DNA of 64,000 bases from Mesorhizobium sp. M00.F.Ca.ET.216.01.1.1 (GTDB lineage: Bacteria; Pseudomonadota; Alphaproteobacteria; Rhizobiales; Rhizobiaceae), in contig NZ_SADR02000004.1 in the NCBI RefSeq assembly GCF_004010325.2, positions 62,001-126,000 of the forward strand, written 5' to 3'. Shown here piece after piece: positions 36,864 through 44,780 of the stretch; the first letter of the stretch is position 1, and every line of letters starts with the position of its first letter. The notes under the pieces are model-generated. The model saw nothing but the letters and a program-made list of their open reading frames with translations. It was not told where the DNA came from and searched no databases. The position numbers and the translations under genes are program-made.

Positions 36864-38141
36864 ATGAAGAATTCAGCCATTTCCGAACGCAAGAACCAGT
36901 CGATTTCGCGCGGCGTCGGCATGACCACGCAAATCTATGCCGACCGCGCCGAGAATTCGGAGATCTGGGACGTCGAAGGCCGCCGCTACATCGACTTCTC
37001 TTCCGGCATCGCTGTCGTCAACACCGGCCACCGCCATCCGAAGGTGATCGAGGCCGTCAAGGCGCAGCTCGATCGCTTCACCCACACCTGCCACCAGGTG
37101 GTGCCCTACGAGAGCTACGTGCGGCTGGCCGAACGGCTTAACGGCATGCTGCCCGGCAAGTTCGACAAGAAGACGATTTTCGTCACCACCGGCGCCGAGG
37201 CGGTGGAGAATGCCGTCAAGATCGCCCGCAACGCCACCGGCCGCCCAGCGGTCATCGCCTTCTCCGGCGGCTTCCACGGCCGCACCTTCATGGGCATGGC
37301 GCTGACCGGCAAGGTAGTGCCTTACAAGGTCGGCTTCGGCGCCATGCCGGCCGATGTCTTCCACGCGCCGTTCCCTGTCGCGCTGCACGGTGTTTCCGTC
37401 GCCGATTCGCTGGCTGCGCTCGACCGGCTGTTCAAGGCCGATGTCGATCCGGCCCGTGTCGCCGCCATCATCGTCGAGCCGGTGCAGGGCGAGGGCGGCT
37501 TCTACGAGGCGCCGCGCGACTTCATGACCGTGCTGCGCAAGATCTGCGACCAACACGGCATGCTGCTGATCGCTGACGAGGTGCAGACCGGCTTTGCCCG
37601 CACCGGAAAGATGTTCGCCATGGATCATCACGAGGTCGCCGCGGACATCACCACGATGGCCAAGAGCCTGGCCGGCGGCTTTCCGCTGGCCGCGGTCACC
37701 GGGCGCGCCGAGATCATGGATGCGCCGAACCCTGGCGGGCTTGGCGGCACCTATGGCGGCAGCCCGATCGGCGTTGCCGCGGCGCATGCGGTGCTCGACG
37801 TGATCGACGAGGAAAAGCTTTGCGACCGCGCCAACACGCTCGGCGCACGGCTGAAGCAGCGGCTGCAGTTGATCCGCGACGAAGCACCCGAGATCGTCGA
37901 CATCCGCGGCCCCGGCTTCATGAACGCGGTCGAATTCAACGATATCAAGAAGGGCTTGCCGTCGGCGGAAATCGCCAATGCGGTCCGGCTCAAGGCACTC
38001 GACAAGGGGCTGATCCTGCTCACTTGCGGCGTCTATGGCAACGTCATCCGCTTCCTGGCGCCGATCACCATCCAGGACGGCGTCATGAACGAAGCGCTCG
38101 ACATTCTGGAAAGCTCGATCCGCGAGGTCCGCGCCGGCTGA
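36864..38141 (+). CDS. gabT: 4-aminobutyrate–2-oxoglutarate aminotransferase
   Basis: The 425-residue PLP-dependent class III aminotransferase has GIAVVNTGHRHPKVIEAVKA, TGAEAVENAVKIARNATGRP, FSGGFHGRTFMGMALTGKVV, EPVQGEGGFYEAPRDFM, LIADEVQTGFARTGKMFA and the PLP lysine Lys267 in MAKSLAGGFPLA. These blocks match GabT more than ArgD. It converts GABA and 2-oxoglutarate to succinic semialdehyde and glutamate. The usual partner gabD is not next to it. The gene ends just before a palindromic repeat region and converges with a flavoprotein gene. Confidence 0.92.
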   Translation: MKNSAISERKNQSISRGVGMTTQIYADRAENSEIWDVEGRRYIDFSSGIAVVNTGHRHPKVIEAVKAQLDRFTHTCHQVVPYESYVRLAERLNGMLPGKFDKKTIFVTTGAEAVENAVKIARNATGRPAVIAFSGGFHGRTFMGMALTGKVVPYKVGFGAMPADVFHAPFPVALHGVSVADSLAALDRLFKADVDPARVAAIIVEPVQGEGGFYEAPRDFMTVLRKICDQHGMLLIADEVQTGFARTGKMFAMDHHEVAADITTMAKSLAGGFPLAAVTGRAEIMDAPNPGGLGGTYGGSPIGVAAAHAVLDVIDEEKLCDRANTLGARLKQRLQLIRDEAPEIVDIRGPGFMNAVEFNDIKKGLPSAEIANAVRLKALDKGLILLTCGVYGNVIRFLAPITIQDGVMNEALDILESSIREVRAG

Positions 38142-38149
38142 GTGGCCTC

Positions 38150-38247
38150 ACAGCGCTGCGTCCTTTGGGACGCGCAAAGGACGCTGTAAAACTTTGATTT
38201 TCCGCATGATCCCAGCGAAAATCGAAACCCGATTTTCCGGGTCATGC
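38150..38247. repeat. Composite palindromic repeat (hairpin plus family A copy 3)
   Basis: Two elements are adjacent. The first is a hairpin with the 9-bp stem CGTCCTTTG (38159-38168) / CAAAGGACG (38175-38183) and a short loop. The second, 38204-38247, has inverted ends GCATGA/TCATGC and inner CGAAAATCG/CGATTTTCC arms like the family A repeats at 6756, 22296 and 46816. The composite fills the space between the convergent gabT and reductase stops, where it could act as an mRNA 3'-end structure for either gene. Confidence 0.75.
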
Positions 38248-38254
38248 ACATACT

Positions 38255-39508
38255 CTATTCCGCGGCCCGGGCAGGCTCTTCTTGCTGGAAGGCGGCGAGC
38301 GCCGCTTTCAATCCGTCGGGTCCCGTCGCGACAGTCTGCGGCGTCGGCGAAAAGCCGGCGCCGAGCATCTTGCGGCCAAGCATATGGTCGCCGGGCCGGT
38401 TGACCGATTCGATGCCGAGCAGCCGGTTTCCAGCGTAGTGGTAGATCGAGAATTTGTTCTCGGTCAGGTCGCCCAACGCGACATGGCTGTCGCCGCCCGA
38501 GGTCAGGCCGACCATCTGCAGCTTCATGTCGCCGATGTCGGACCAGAACCATGGCACCGCCGAATAGATATCCGCATGATCAACGACCGTGCGCGCGGCA
38601 AGCCGCGCCTGGTCGGTGGCATTCTGCACCGATTCCAGCCGCACGTCGCCGCCGGTGAGCCAGTGCCGGTAGGAGGCAGCGTCGCCGATGGCGAGGATTT
38701 CCGGAACCGACGTGCGCATTTGCTGGTCGACGCGAATGCCGTTGGCGATGGTGATGCCCGCGGTCGCAGCCAGTTCGACATTCGGCACCACTCCGATGCC
38801 GATGATGACCATCTGCGCCGGCAGCCGCTCGCCGCTCAAGGTTACCGCAGCCGAGACATGGCCGTTCTCGCCCTCAAGCCGCGCAATGGTGGTGCCGGTC
38901 AGGATGCGCACGCCGATTGCTTCCAGCCGCTGCCGCACATGGCTGGCGATGACCGGTGCCACCGCCCGGCCGAGCAGCCGGTCGACCGCCTCGACCACGG
39001 TGACTTTGCGCCCGGCCGCCGTGAGCGTTGCGGCGATCTCCAGCCCGATGAAGCCGCCGCCGAGGATGACGACGTCTTCGCTTTGCGTGCTCAGTTCCCG
39101 GATCAGGCGCGCATCGGCGAGCGAGCGCAGCGACACCACGCCCGGAAGGTCGGAACCCGGCAGTGGCAGAATGCGCGGCCGCGAACCGGTCGCCAGGATA
39201 AGCCGGTCGAAGGGCAGCACGCCGCCGCCGGCGATCTCCAGCCTGCGGCCGCCGGTATCGATGGCGTCGATCCTGATGCCCGGCCGATAGTCGATGGCGC
39301 TGCCCGTATAAAAGGCCTCGCCGCGCAGCGGCTGTGGTTTTGCCTCCTGATCCTTGATGAAGGTCTTCGACAGCGGTGGCTTGTGGTAGGGCAGTTCATT
39401 CTCGTCGCCGACCAGGATGACCGGCCCGTCATAGCCCTCTTCGCGCAGGCTGGCGGCCGCTTGCACGCCCGCGTGACCCGCACCGACAATGACCACCCCG
39501 TTCTTCAT
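38255..39508 (-). CDS. FAD-dependent ferredoxin/rubredoxin reductase-like oxidoreductase
   Basis: The 417-residue flavoprotein resembles NADH:ferredoxin (putidaredoxin/rhodocoxin) reductases. The FAD-binding motif GAGHAG is at the N-terminus (VVIVGAGHAGVQAAASL), followed by YHKPPLSKTFIKD. A second Rossmann motif GGGFIGLEIAATL binds NADH, and EILAIGDAASYRH is the second FAD contact. The C-terminal dimer domain contains VPWFWSDIGDMKLQMVG. It passes electrons from NADH to a ferredoxin or P450 partner, neither of which is next to it. MKNGVVIVGAG was chosen as start; six codons upstream are not needed. It diverges from the iron cluster beginning at 39659. Confidence 0.9.
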   Translation of the reverse strand: MKNGVVIVGAGHAGVQAAASLREEGYDGPVILVGDENELPYHKPPLSKTFIKDQEAKPQPLRGEAFYTGSAIDYRPGIRIDAIDTGGRRLEIAGGGVLPFDRLILATGSRPRILPLPGSDLPGVVSLRSLADARLIRELSTQSEDVVILGGGFIGLEIAATLTAAGRKVTVVEAVDRLLGRAVAPVIASHVRQRLEAIGVRILTGTTIARLEGENGHVSAAVTLSGERLPAQMVIIGIGVVPNVELAATAGITIANGIRVDQQMRTSVPEILAIGDAASYRHWLTGGDVRLESVQNATDQARLAARTVVDHADIYSAVPWFWSDIGDMKLQMVGLTSGGDSHVALGDLTENKFSIYHYAGNRLLGIESVNRPGDHMLGRKMLGAGFSPTPQTVATGPDGLKAALAAFQQEEPARAAE

Positions 39509-39658
39509 CGCAGCCCAATTCCTCAATCAAATCTAGGACGTCTCGCCAAGTGGCGATTGTCTACCGCCGCCGCAAGAACGCCGGTCCGGGTCGCACCCGG
39601 GACGGCCGCCTGTCAATCGTGACGTTTGGCGGTAGCGCCGCTTAAAAGTTGACAGTCG

Positions 39659-39681
39659 CAGTTTAGAATAATTCTAAACTG
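39659..39681. promoter_or_regulatory. ICE motif: predicted Irr operator
   Basis: The 23-base perfect palindrome contains TTTAGAA-N3-TTCTAAA (39662-39678). This is the iron control element bound by Irr, the haem-responsive Fur-family regulator of Rhizobiales. The match is exact at every conserved position. It sits about 35 bases upstream of a promoter-like sequence and 265 bases upstream of the first gene of the iron cluster. From established Irr biology, genes with ICE motifs are switched in response to iron-dependent haem synthesis. An upstream location relative to -35 would suggest activation, and overlap would suggest repression. Confidence 0.88.
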
Positions 39682-39713
39682 TTGTTTCAATTGAATTTTC
39701 TCTCCGACGCCAG

Positions 39714-39742
39714 TTGACTTCCGGCGCCTTCATCGCTTTATG
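39714..39742 (+). promoter_or_regulatory. Candidate promoter of the iron cluster
   Basis: TTGACT (39714-39719) is followed after 17 bases by TTTATG (39737-39742). The -35 is a near-consensus match and the -10 is a partial match. It lies 33 bases after the ICE palindrome and faces the imelysin gene. The assignment rests on spacing and on lying between the operator and the operon. Confidence 0.5.
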
Positions 39743-39945
39743 GAGGCTCGCGCGTCAAGCGCATCCCTTTGATGTCTGGGCCTTGAACCCTTTCGATTGG
39801 AGGCATTTCGGTGTCTTTCTTCCGCGAACCGTGCGATGGCGCGGTCTGTTTTTTGCCCGATGGCAGGTGCCTGCCGCGGCGCCGATCGCCTGTTGCCGCG
39901 CCTTCGGCGCCGGCATTTCACTGAATTCCCGAGGAGACGACAGTC

Positions 39946-41247
39946 ATGAGAGCGATGATCACGGCACGATATGGTGGCAGGCTGGCGGCGATCGGCGCGA
40001 CGGCGGCGCTGACGGCGGCGGTGTTCGTGCTGCCAGCCAAGGCGGAAACCGATGCCAAGGCGGTCATCAAGACCTATTCCGACATCGCGCTCGCCAAATA
40101 CGAGGATTCGCTGATCACCGCTGAGGCGCTCGACAAGGCTGTCGATGCGCTGCTCGCCAAGCCGTCGGCGGAAACGTTGAATGCCGCCCGCGAAGCCTGG
40201 AAGGCATCGCGCGTTCCTTATCAGCAGACCGAGGTCTACCGCTTCGGCAACGCCATCGTCGACGACTGGGAGGGCAAGGTGAACTCCTGGCCGCTGGACG
40301 AAGGCCTGATCGACTATGTCGCCAAGGGCTACGGCACCGAGTCGGACGCAAATGCGCTCTACACGGCCAATGTGATTGCCAACAAGTCGATCGAGATCAA
40401 CGGCAAGAAGGTCGACGCCTCGAACCTGGCGCCTGAGTTCCTCTCCGGCACGCTGCAGGAGGCCGGCGGCATCGAGGCCAATGTGGCGACCGGCTATCAC
40501 GCCATCGAATTCCTGCTCTGGGGCCAGGACCTGCATGGCACCGGCCCGGGCGCCGGCGAGCGGCCCTATACCGACTACGACCTAGCCAATTGCACCGGCG
40601 GCAATTGCGACAGGCGCGCGCAGTACCTGAAGTCGGCGAGCGACCTGCTGGTTTCCGATCTCAAGGACATGGTCAACGACTGGAAGGAAGGCGGCGCCGC
40701 CCGCGAGAACCTTGTCGACGGCGAGCCGAAAACCGGCATCTCGACCATCTTCACCGGCATGGGCTCGCTGTCCTATGGCGAACTCGCCGGCGAGCGCATG
40801 AAGCTCGGCCTGCTGCTGCACGACCCGGAAGAGGAGCACGACTGCTTCTCCGACAACACCCACAACTCGCATCTCTATGATGCCGTCGGCATCCGCGCCG
40901 CCTACCATGGCAGCTACACGCGCCTCGACGGCACCGTCGTCGAAGGGCCTTCGGTGGCGGATATGGTGAAAGAAGCCGATCCGGCAGCCGACAAGGAGCT
41001 GTCGGACAAGCTGGCCGTCACTGTCGCCAGGATGGAAGCCATCAAGGCGCGGGCGCTTGCCGGCGAGGCCTATGACCAGCAGATCGCCGAGGGCAATACT
41101 GAAGGCAATGCCACCGTGCAGGCGGCGATCGACGCGCTGATTGACCAGACCAAGTCGATTGAACGCGCCGTCGGTTCGCTGAAGCTCAATGCCATCGCCT
41201 TCGAGGGCTCAGACAGTCTCGATTCACCCGACAAGGTGTTCCAGTAA
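39946..41247 (+). CDS. IrpA-type imelysin-family iron-regulated periplasmic protein
   Basis: The 433-residue protein has an N-terminal signal (LAAIGATAALTAAVFVLPAKA, ending AKA). Two imelysin four-helix repeats follow. The metal-binding motif GxHxxE is present as GYHAIEFLLWG (183-193). A second conserved block is SLSYGELAGERMKLGLLLHD, then EEEHDCFSDNTHNSHLYDAVG. The length fits IrpA-like members (COG3487 type). Related proteins include the EfeO M75 domain of the ferrous-iron EfeUOB system and algal-type iron-induced proteins. It leads a six-gene run behind an Irr operator, so a role in periplasmic iron binding or uptake is likely. The exact function is unknown. Confidence 0.88.
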   Translation: MRAMITARYGGRLAAIGATAALTAAVFVLPAKAETDAKAVIKTYSDIALAKYEDSLITAEALDKAVDALLAKPSAETLNAAREAWKASRVPYQQTEVYRFGNAIVDDWEGKVNSWPLDEGLIDYVAKGYGTESDANALYTANVIANKSIEINGKKVDASNLAPEFLSGTLQEAGGIEANVATGYHAIEFLLWGQDLHGTGPGAGERPYTDYDLANCTGGNCDRRAQYLKSASDLLVSDLKDMVNDWKEGGAARENLVDGEPKTGISTIFTGMGSLSYGELAGERMKLGLLLHDPEEEHDCFSDNTHNSHLYDAVGIRAAYHGSYTRLDGTVVEGPSVADMVKEADPAADKELSDKLAVTVARMEAIKARALAGEAYDQQIAEGNTEGNATVQAAIDALIDQTKSIERAVGSLKLNAIAFEGSDSLDSPDKVFQ

Positions 41248-41312
41248 GGCGCCAGCCCAGCCAAGTACCAGCCACGCGGCACCGAGAAAGCGCCGCCAGC
41301 CAGAGCAAATGA

Positions 41313-41624
41313 ATGCTGATCTGCCATTGCAACATCATCACCGAGAAGGAGATAGAGCAGACGATCGTCGGGCTGCTGGATGAGGATCCCTGGCAACTCA
41401 TCGTGCCGGCCAAAGTCTATCATGCCATGCAGAAACGCGGTCGCTGTTGCGGCTGCTTCCCAAATGTGGTGGAAACGATCATTCGGGTCACCGAAAATTA
41501 TCATGACCGTTCGGAGGCGAGCGGCGTGGACATCGTTTCACACCTGGATCGCGTCAGAGGCCTGCGCGTCCAATACGGGAGCAGAACCCATGAAAGGCGA
41601 AACGCAGATCATCGAGCGGCTTAA
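41313..41624 (+). CDS. bfd: Bacterioferritin-associated ferredoxin (Bfd), extended form
   Basis: The protein begins [20 protein letters not shown] and has the Bfd [2Fe-2S] ligands C-x-C (Cys4, Cys6) and C-x-x-C (Cys45, Cys48 in RCCGCFPN), with one more cysteine at 46. Bfd docks on bacterioferritin and reduces its stored ferric iron through the haem, which releases Fe2+. At 103 residues it is longer than the usual 60-70. The extra ~35 C-terminal residues overlap the start of bfr by 35 bases and carry no obvious domain. It lies 65 bases after the imelysin gene. Confidence 0.88.
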   Translation: MLICHCNIITEKEIEQTIVGLLDEDPWQLIVPAKVYHAMQKRGRCCGCFPNVVETIIRVTENYHDRSEASGVDIVSHLDRVRGLRVQYGSRTHERRNADHRAA

Positions 41625-42075
41625 CGAGGCGCTGTTTCTGGAGCTCGGAGCGGTCAATCAATACTGGGTGCATTTCCGGCTGCTGGAGGACTGGGGATAC
41701 GCCAAGCTGGCAAAGAAGGAACGCGCGGAATCGATCGAGGAAATGCACCACGCCGACCGGCTCGTGGCCCGCATCATCTTCCTTGAGGGGCATCCGAACC
41801 TGCAGTCGGTGGCGCCGCTGCGCATCGGTCAGAATGTGAAGGAAGTGCTCGAATCCGATCTTGCAGGCGAATACGACGCGCGCACCGCCTACAAGCGTTC
41901 GCGCGAGATTTGCGAAGAAGCAGGCGACTACGTGACGATGAAACTGTTCGAGGATCTGCTGTCTGACGAGGAAGGTCACATCGACTTCCTCGAAACGCAA
42001 CTCGACCTGCTGGCCTCGATCGGCGAGGAAAAGTATGGCCAGCTCAACGCGGCATCGGCCAACGAGACGGAATAA
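41590..42075 (+). CDS. bfr: Bacterioferritin
   Basis: The 161-residue haem-containing ferritin stores iron as a 24-subunit shell. [20 protein letters not shown] starts the protein. Diiron ligands are seen in [14 protein letters not shown] (Glu18), [11 protein letters not shown] (Glu, His) and [12 protein letters not shown] (Glu, His). The haem-coordinating Met is present in EEMHHAD (Met52 equivalent). A Shine-Dalgarno (GGAG) lies inside the end of bfd, so translation is coupled. The pair encodes both the store and the release factor for iron. The gene is embedded in an Irr-controlled run between exported proteins. Confidence 0.95.
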   Translation: MKGETQIIERLNEALFLELGAVNQYWVHFRLLEDWGYAKLAKKERAESIEEMHHADRLVARIIFLEGHPNLQSVAPLRIGQNVKEVLESDLAGEYDARTAYKRSREICEEAGDYVTMKLFEDLLSDEEGHIDFLETQLDLLASIGEEKYGQLNAASANETE

Positions 42076-42088
42076 AGGATATGCGGGA

Positions 42089-43699
42089 ATGCGGCGCCTC
42101 TTAGATTTCTTGCGCCGCGCGCGGCGGGCCGAGAAGCACGGCCTGCCGTCAGACGAACAGCCGCGACGGAGATTGCCGCTTCGCGGCGTTTCACTTGCCG
42201 CCTTGGTCGCGCTTGCGGCCTCGTCGCTGGCCGGTACGCCGGAGCCGGCGGGCCTTGCCACCAGCCGCACCGATCTGACGCCGAAGGATCTGGCACGCGT
42301 CATCGCCGTCACCCGGCCGACCAGCGATTTTTCCAAGCCCGAGCAATTCGAGCTGATGCAGGGCGGCGCAGGCACCTCGAAGAAGGACGTCAACCACGAC
42401 TCCTTCTCGCAATCCTCGGCCAACATCACCTTCGAGGAAGAGAGCACCTTCAAGCTCGGCAATGCCATTTTCCGCAAGAACTGGGTGTCGGCGCCATCCT
42501 CGACGCAAGCATCGGACGGGCTTGGTCCGCTGTTCAACGAGCGGGCCTGCCAAAATTGCCATTTGAAGGACGGTCGCGGCCATCCGCCGCAAGGCGACAC
42601 CGGCACCACCTCGATGTTCCTGCGGTTGGCGCGGCAGGCGAGCACCGAGGAAGAAAAGGCCGCGATCGCCGAGCACAAGGCGCTCAATTTCCCCGATCCG
42701 GTCTACGGCTCGCAGCTGCAGGATCTGGCCGTTCCCGGCCTGCAGGGCGAAGGCCGGATGCATGTCGACTATCAGGAGCAGAAGGTAACGCTCGGCGACG
42801 GCACCGTGGTTTCGCTGCGCAAACCCAGCTATTCGGTCGATAACCTTGCTTACGGACCACTCGATCCGCACACCACACTTTCGCCGCGCATGACGCCGCC
42901 GATGATCGGCCTCGGCCTTGTCGAGCAGATCGCACCGGCCGACATCCTCGCCCATGCCGATCCGGACGACCGTGATGGCGACGGCATTTCCGGCAGGCCG
43001 AACATCGTGCGCGACGGCCAGAGCGGCGATCTGACGCTTGGCCGCCTGGGCTGGAAGGCGCAGACACCGTCGATCCGCGAGCAGGCGGCCGACGCTTTCG
43101 CCGGCGACATCGGCATCTCGACACCGGAGGTGCCGAAACATTGGGGGGATTGCTCCGCGGTCGAAAAGACATGCCTTGCCATGCCTAACGGCGTGCAGCA
43201 GCGGCTTGGCCCGGTCGAGGCGCCGCCGCCGGTCATGGACCTTGTCACCTTCTATTCGCAAAACCTTGCCGTGCCGGCACGGCGCGACCTCGACAAGCCG
43301 GACGTGCTTGCCGGCAAGAAGCTATTTTACGACATGGGCTGCATTTCCTGCCACACCCCGAAATTCGTCACCCGCCGCGGCACGCCCAACAAGGCGCAGG
43401 CCTTCCAGCTGATCTGGCCCTATTCCGACTTCCTGCTGCACGACATGGGGCCAGACCTATCCGATGGACAAGCCGTGGGCGAGGCCACCGGCAACGAATG
43501 GCGCACGCAGCCGCTGTGGGGCGTCGGTCTTACCCAGACCGTCAACGGCAACACCTTCTTCCTGCATGACGGGCGGGCGCGCACCCTGACCGAGGCGATC
43601 CTGTGGCATGGCGGCGAGGGACAGAAGGCGCGCGACCGCTTCGCCGCCGCCGACGCGGCCGATCGCGACGCGCTGGTCAAGTTTCTGGAGTCGCTTTGA
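42089..43699 (+). CDS. Di-haem CXXCH oxidoreductase-like envelope protein (DUF1111 family)
   Basis: The 536-residue protein has an N-terminal membrane/signal segment (about 33-50, GVSLAALVALAASSLAG) and two haem-binding motifs, CQNCH (154-158) and CISCH (418-422). This is the arrangement of the 'thiol oxidoreductase'/di-haem family (COG3488 type) usually encoded next to imelysins. Other conserved blocks are DGLGPLFNERACQNCH and DGDGISGRPNIVRDGQ. It may transfer electrons in the periplasm, perhaps oxidising or reducing iron for the imelysins. Its stop shares its last base with the start of the following imelysin gene (TGATG). Confidence 0.88.
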   Translation: MRRLLDFLRRARRAEKHGLPSDEQPRRRLPLRGVSLAALVALAASSLAGTPEPAGLATSRTDLTPKDLARVIAVTRPTSDFSKPEQFELMQGGAGTSKKDVNHDSFSQSSANITFEEESTFKLGNAIFRKNWVSAPSSTQASDGLGPLFNERACQNCHLKDGRGHPPQGDTGTTSMFLRLARQASTEEEKAAIAEHKALNFPDPVYGSQLQDLAVPGLQGEGRMHVDYQEQKVTLGDGTVVSLRKPSYSVDNLAYGPLDPHTTLSPRMTPPMIGLGLVEQIAPADILAHADPDDRDGDGISGRPNIVRDGQSGDLTLGRLGWKAQTPSIREQAADAFAGDIGISTPEVPKHWGDCSAVEKTCLAMPNGVQQRLGPVEAPPPVMDLVTFYSQNLAVPARRDLDKPDVLAGKKLFYDMGCISCHTPKFVTRRGTPNKAQAFQLIWPYSDFLLHDMGPDLSDGQAVGEATGNEWRTQPLWGVGLTQTVNGNTFFLHDGRARTLTEAILWHGGEGQKARDRFAAADAADRDALVKFLESL

Positions 43700-44778
43700 T
43701 GCCGAAGCGTTCTGCATTTGCGCTCGCCCTGCCGCTGGTCCTCGCCGCTGCGTTGCCGGCATCCGCGGTGGTGAAGGCCTCGGACGTGATCCAGCGTGCG
43801 ATCGACGGCTTTGTCCGCCCGGCCTATGCCAGGCTGCATGATCATGCCGACAGCTTGACCGAGGCAATGCACGCGCTTTGCCAATCCCCCTCGCAAGAGG
43901 ATCTCGATGCGGCGCGTGCCGAATTCTCCGCCACAGTGGATGCCTGGTCGGTCGCCGAAATCATCCGCTTCGGGCCGATCGCCGAGGAAAACCGGCTGGA
44001 GCGCATGCTGTTCTGGCCGGACCGCAAGAGCATCGGCCTGAAACAGGTGCAGGCGGCGCTGGCCAACAAGGATCCGGCCGCCGCCAATCCCGTCCAGCTG
44101 GCGGGAAAAAGCGTCGCCATGCAAGGCCTCGGTGCACTGGAATTCGTGCTTTATGGCGATGGTGCCGAAACGCTGGCCGGCAAGGATGATCCCTATCGCT
44201 GCGCCTATGGCGCAGCCATCGCCGGCAATGTTGAGGCGATTGCCGCCGATGTCAGCGACGCCTGGAACAAGCCCGGCGGGTTTGCCGCGCTCTGGGCCAA
44301 TCCTGGGCCGCAGAACGCGCTCTACCGCGACGGCACCGAAGCAGTGACCGAACTGGTGGGTGTTTTGATCAACGAGTTGGAAATGGTCCGCGACGTGCGC
44401 CTGAAGGGATTCCTGGGCGCCAGCCCTGGGGCGGACAAGCCGAAGCAGGCGATCTATTGGCGTTCGCAAAACACGGCGCGCTCGCTGACCGGGAACCTTT
44501 CCGGCATGGATGCGCTGTTCCAGGCCTCGCAACTTGGCGATGCGCTGTCGCCCGATGCGCGCTGGATGGCGGAGTCGGCCCACATCCAGTTCGCCAACGG
44601 AGCTGAAGCCGCCAAGGCCATCAGAGGCCCGATCGACAAGGCGCTTGCCGATCCGGCGCTGCGCCAGAAGCTCGACTATTTCTCGTTGGTGACGTCCAGC
44701 CTGACGACCCTGATCGGCACCAGGCTGACGGCCGAATTCGGCCTGAGCGCCGGCTTTTCGTCATTGGACGGCGACTAA
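43699..44778 (+). CDS. Second imelysin-family periplasmic protein
   Basis: The 359-residue protein has a Sec signal (FALALPLVLAAALPASAVV). The imelysin repeats contain DGFVRPAYARLHDHADSLTE and GLGALEFVLYG (143-153). The GxHxxE motif of the first imelysin is altered here: the histidine position is Gly (GLGALE), with the Glu retained. This is typical of the COG3489 type. The C-terminal half includes KLDYFSLVTSSLTTLIGTRL. Its ATG overlaps the preceding stop. It is the partner of the IrpA-type imelysin in the four-gene envelope set, and its metal-binding capacity may be reduced or different. Confidence 0.87.
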   Translation: MPKRSAFALALPLVLAAALPASAVVKASDVIQRAIDGFVRPAYARLHDHADSLTEAMHALCQSPSQEDLDAARAEFSATVDAWSVAEIIRFGPIAEENRLERMLFWPDRKSIGLKQVQAALANKDPAAANPVQLAGKSVAMQGLGALEFVLYGDGAETLAGKDDPYRCAYGAAIAGNVEAIAADVSDAWNKPGGFAALWANPGPQNALYRDGTEAVTELVGVLINELEMVRDVRLKGFLGASPGADKPKQAIYWRSQNTARSLTGNLSGMDALFQASQLGDALSPDARWMAESAHIQFANGAEAAKAIRGPIDKALADPALRQKLDYFSLVTSSLTTLIGTRLTAEFGLSAGFSSLDGD

Positions 44779-44780
44779 TC

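Larger units (their letters stand above)
39509..39945. other. 437-base non-coding region carrying the iron cluster control elements
   Basis: No gene is seen here. The left third must carry the promoter of the reductase gene (minus strand). At 39659-39681 lies a perfect palindrome matching the Irr operator, followed by a promoter-like sequence at 39714-39742. The interval from there to the first iron-cluster ATG (about 200 bases) is unusually long and would be an untranslated leader. Confidence 0.6.

Noticed and set aside
39714..40124. Open frame in the leader of the iron cluster
   Set aside because: Runs out of frame into the imelysin gene; composition is that of a shadow frame, and it overlaps the candidate promoter.
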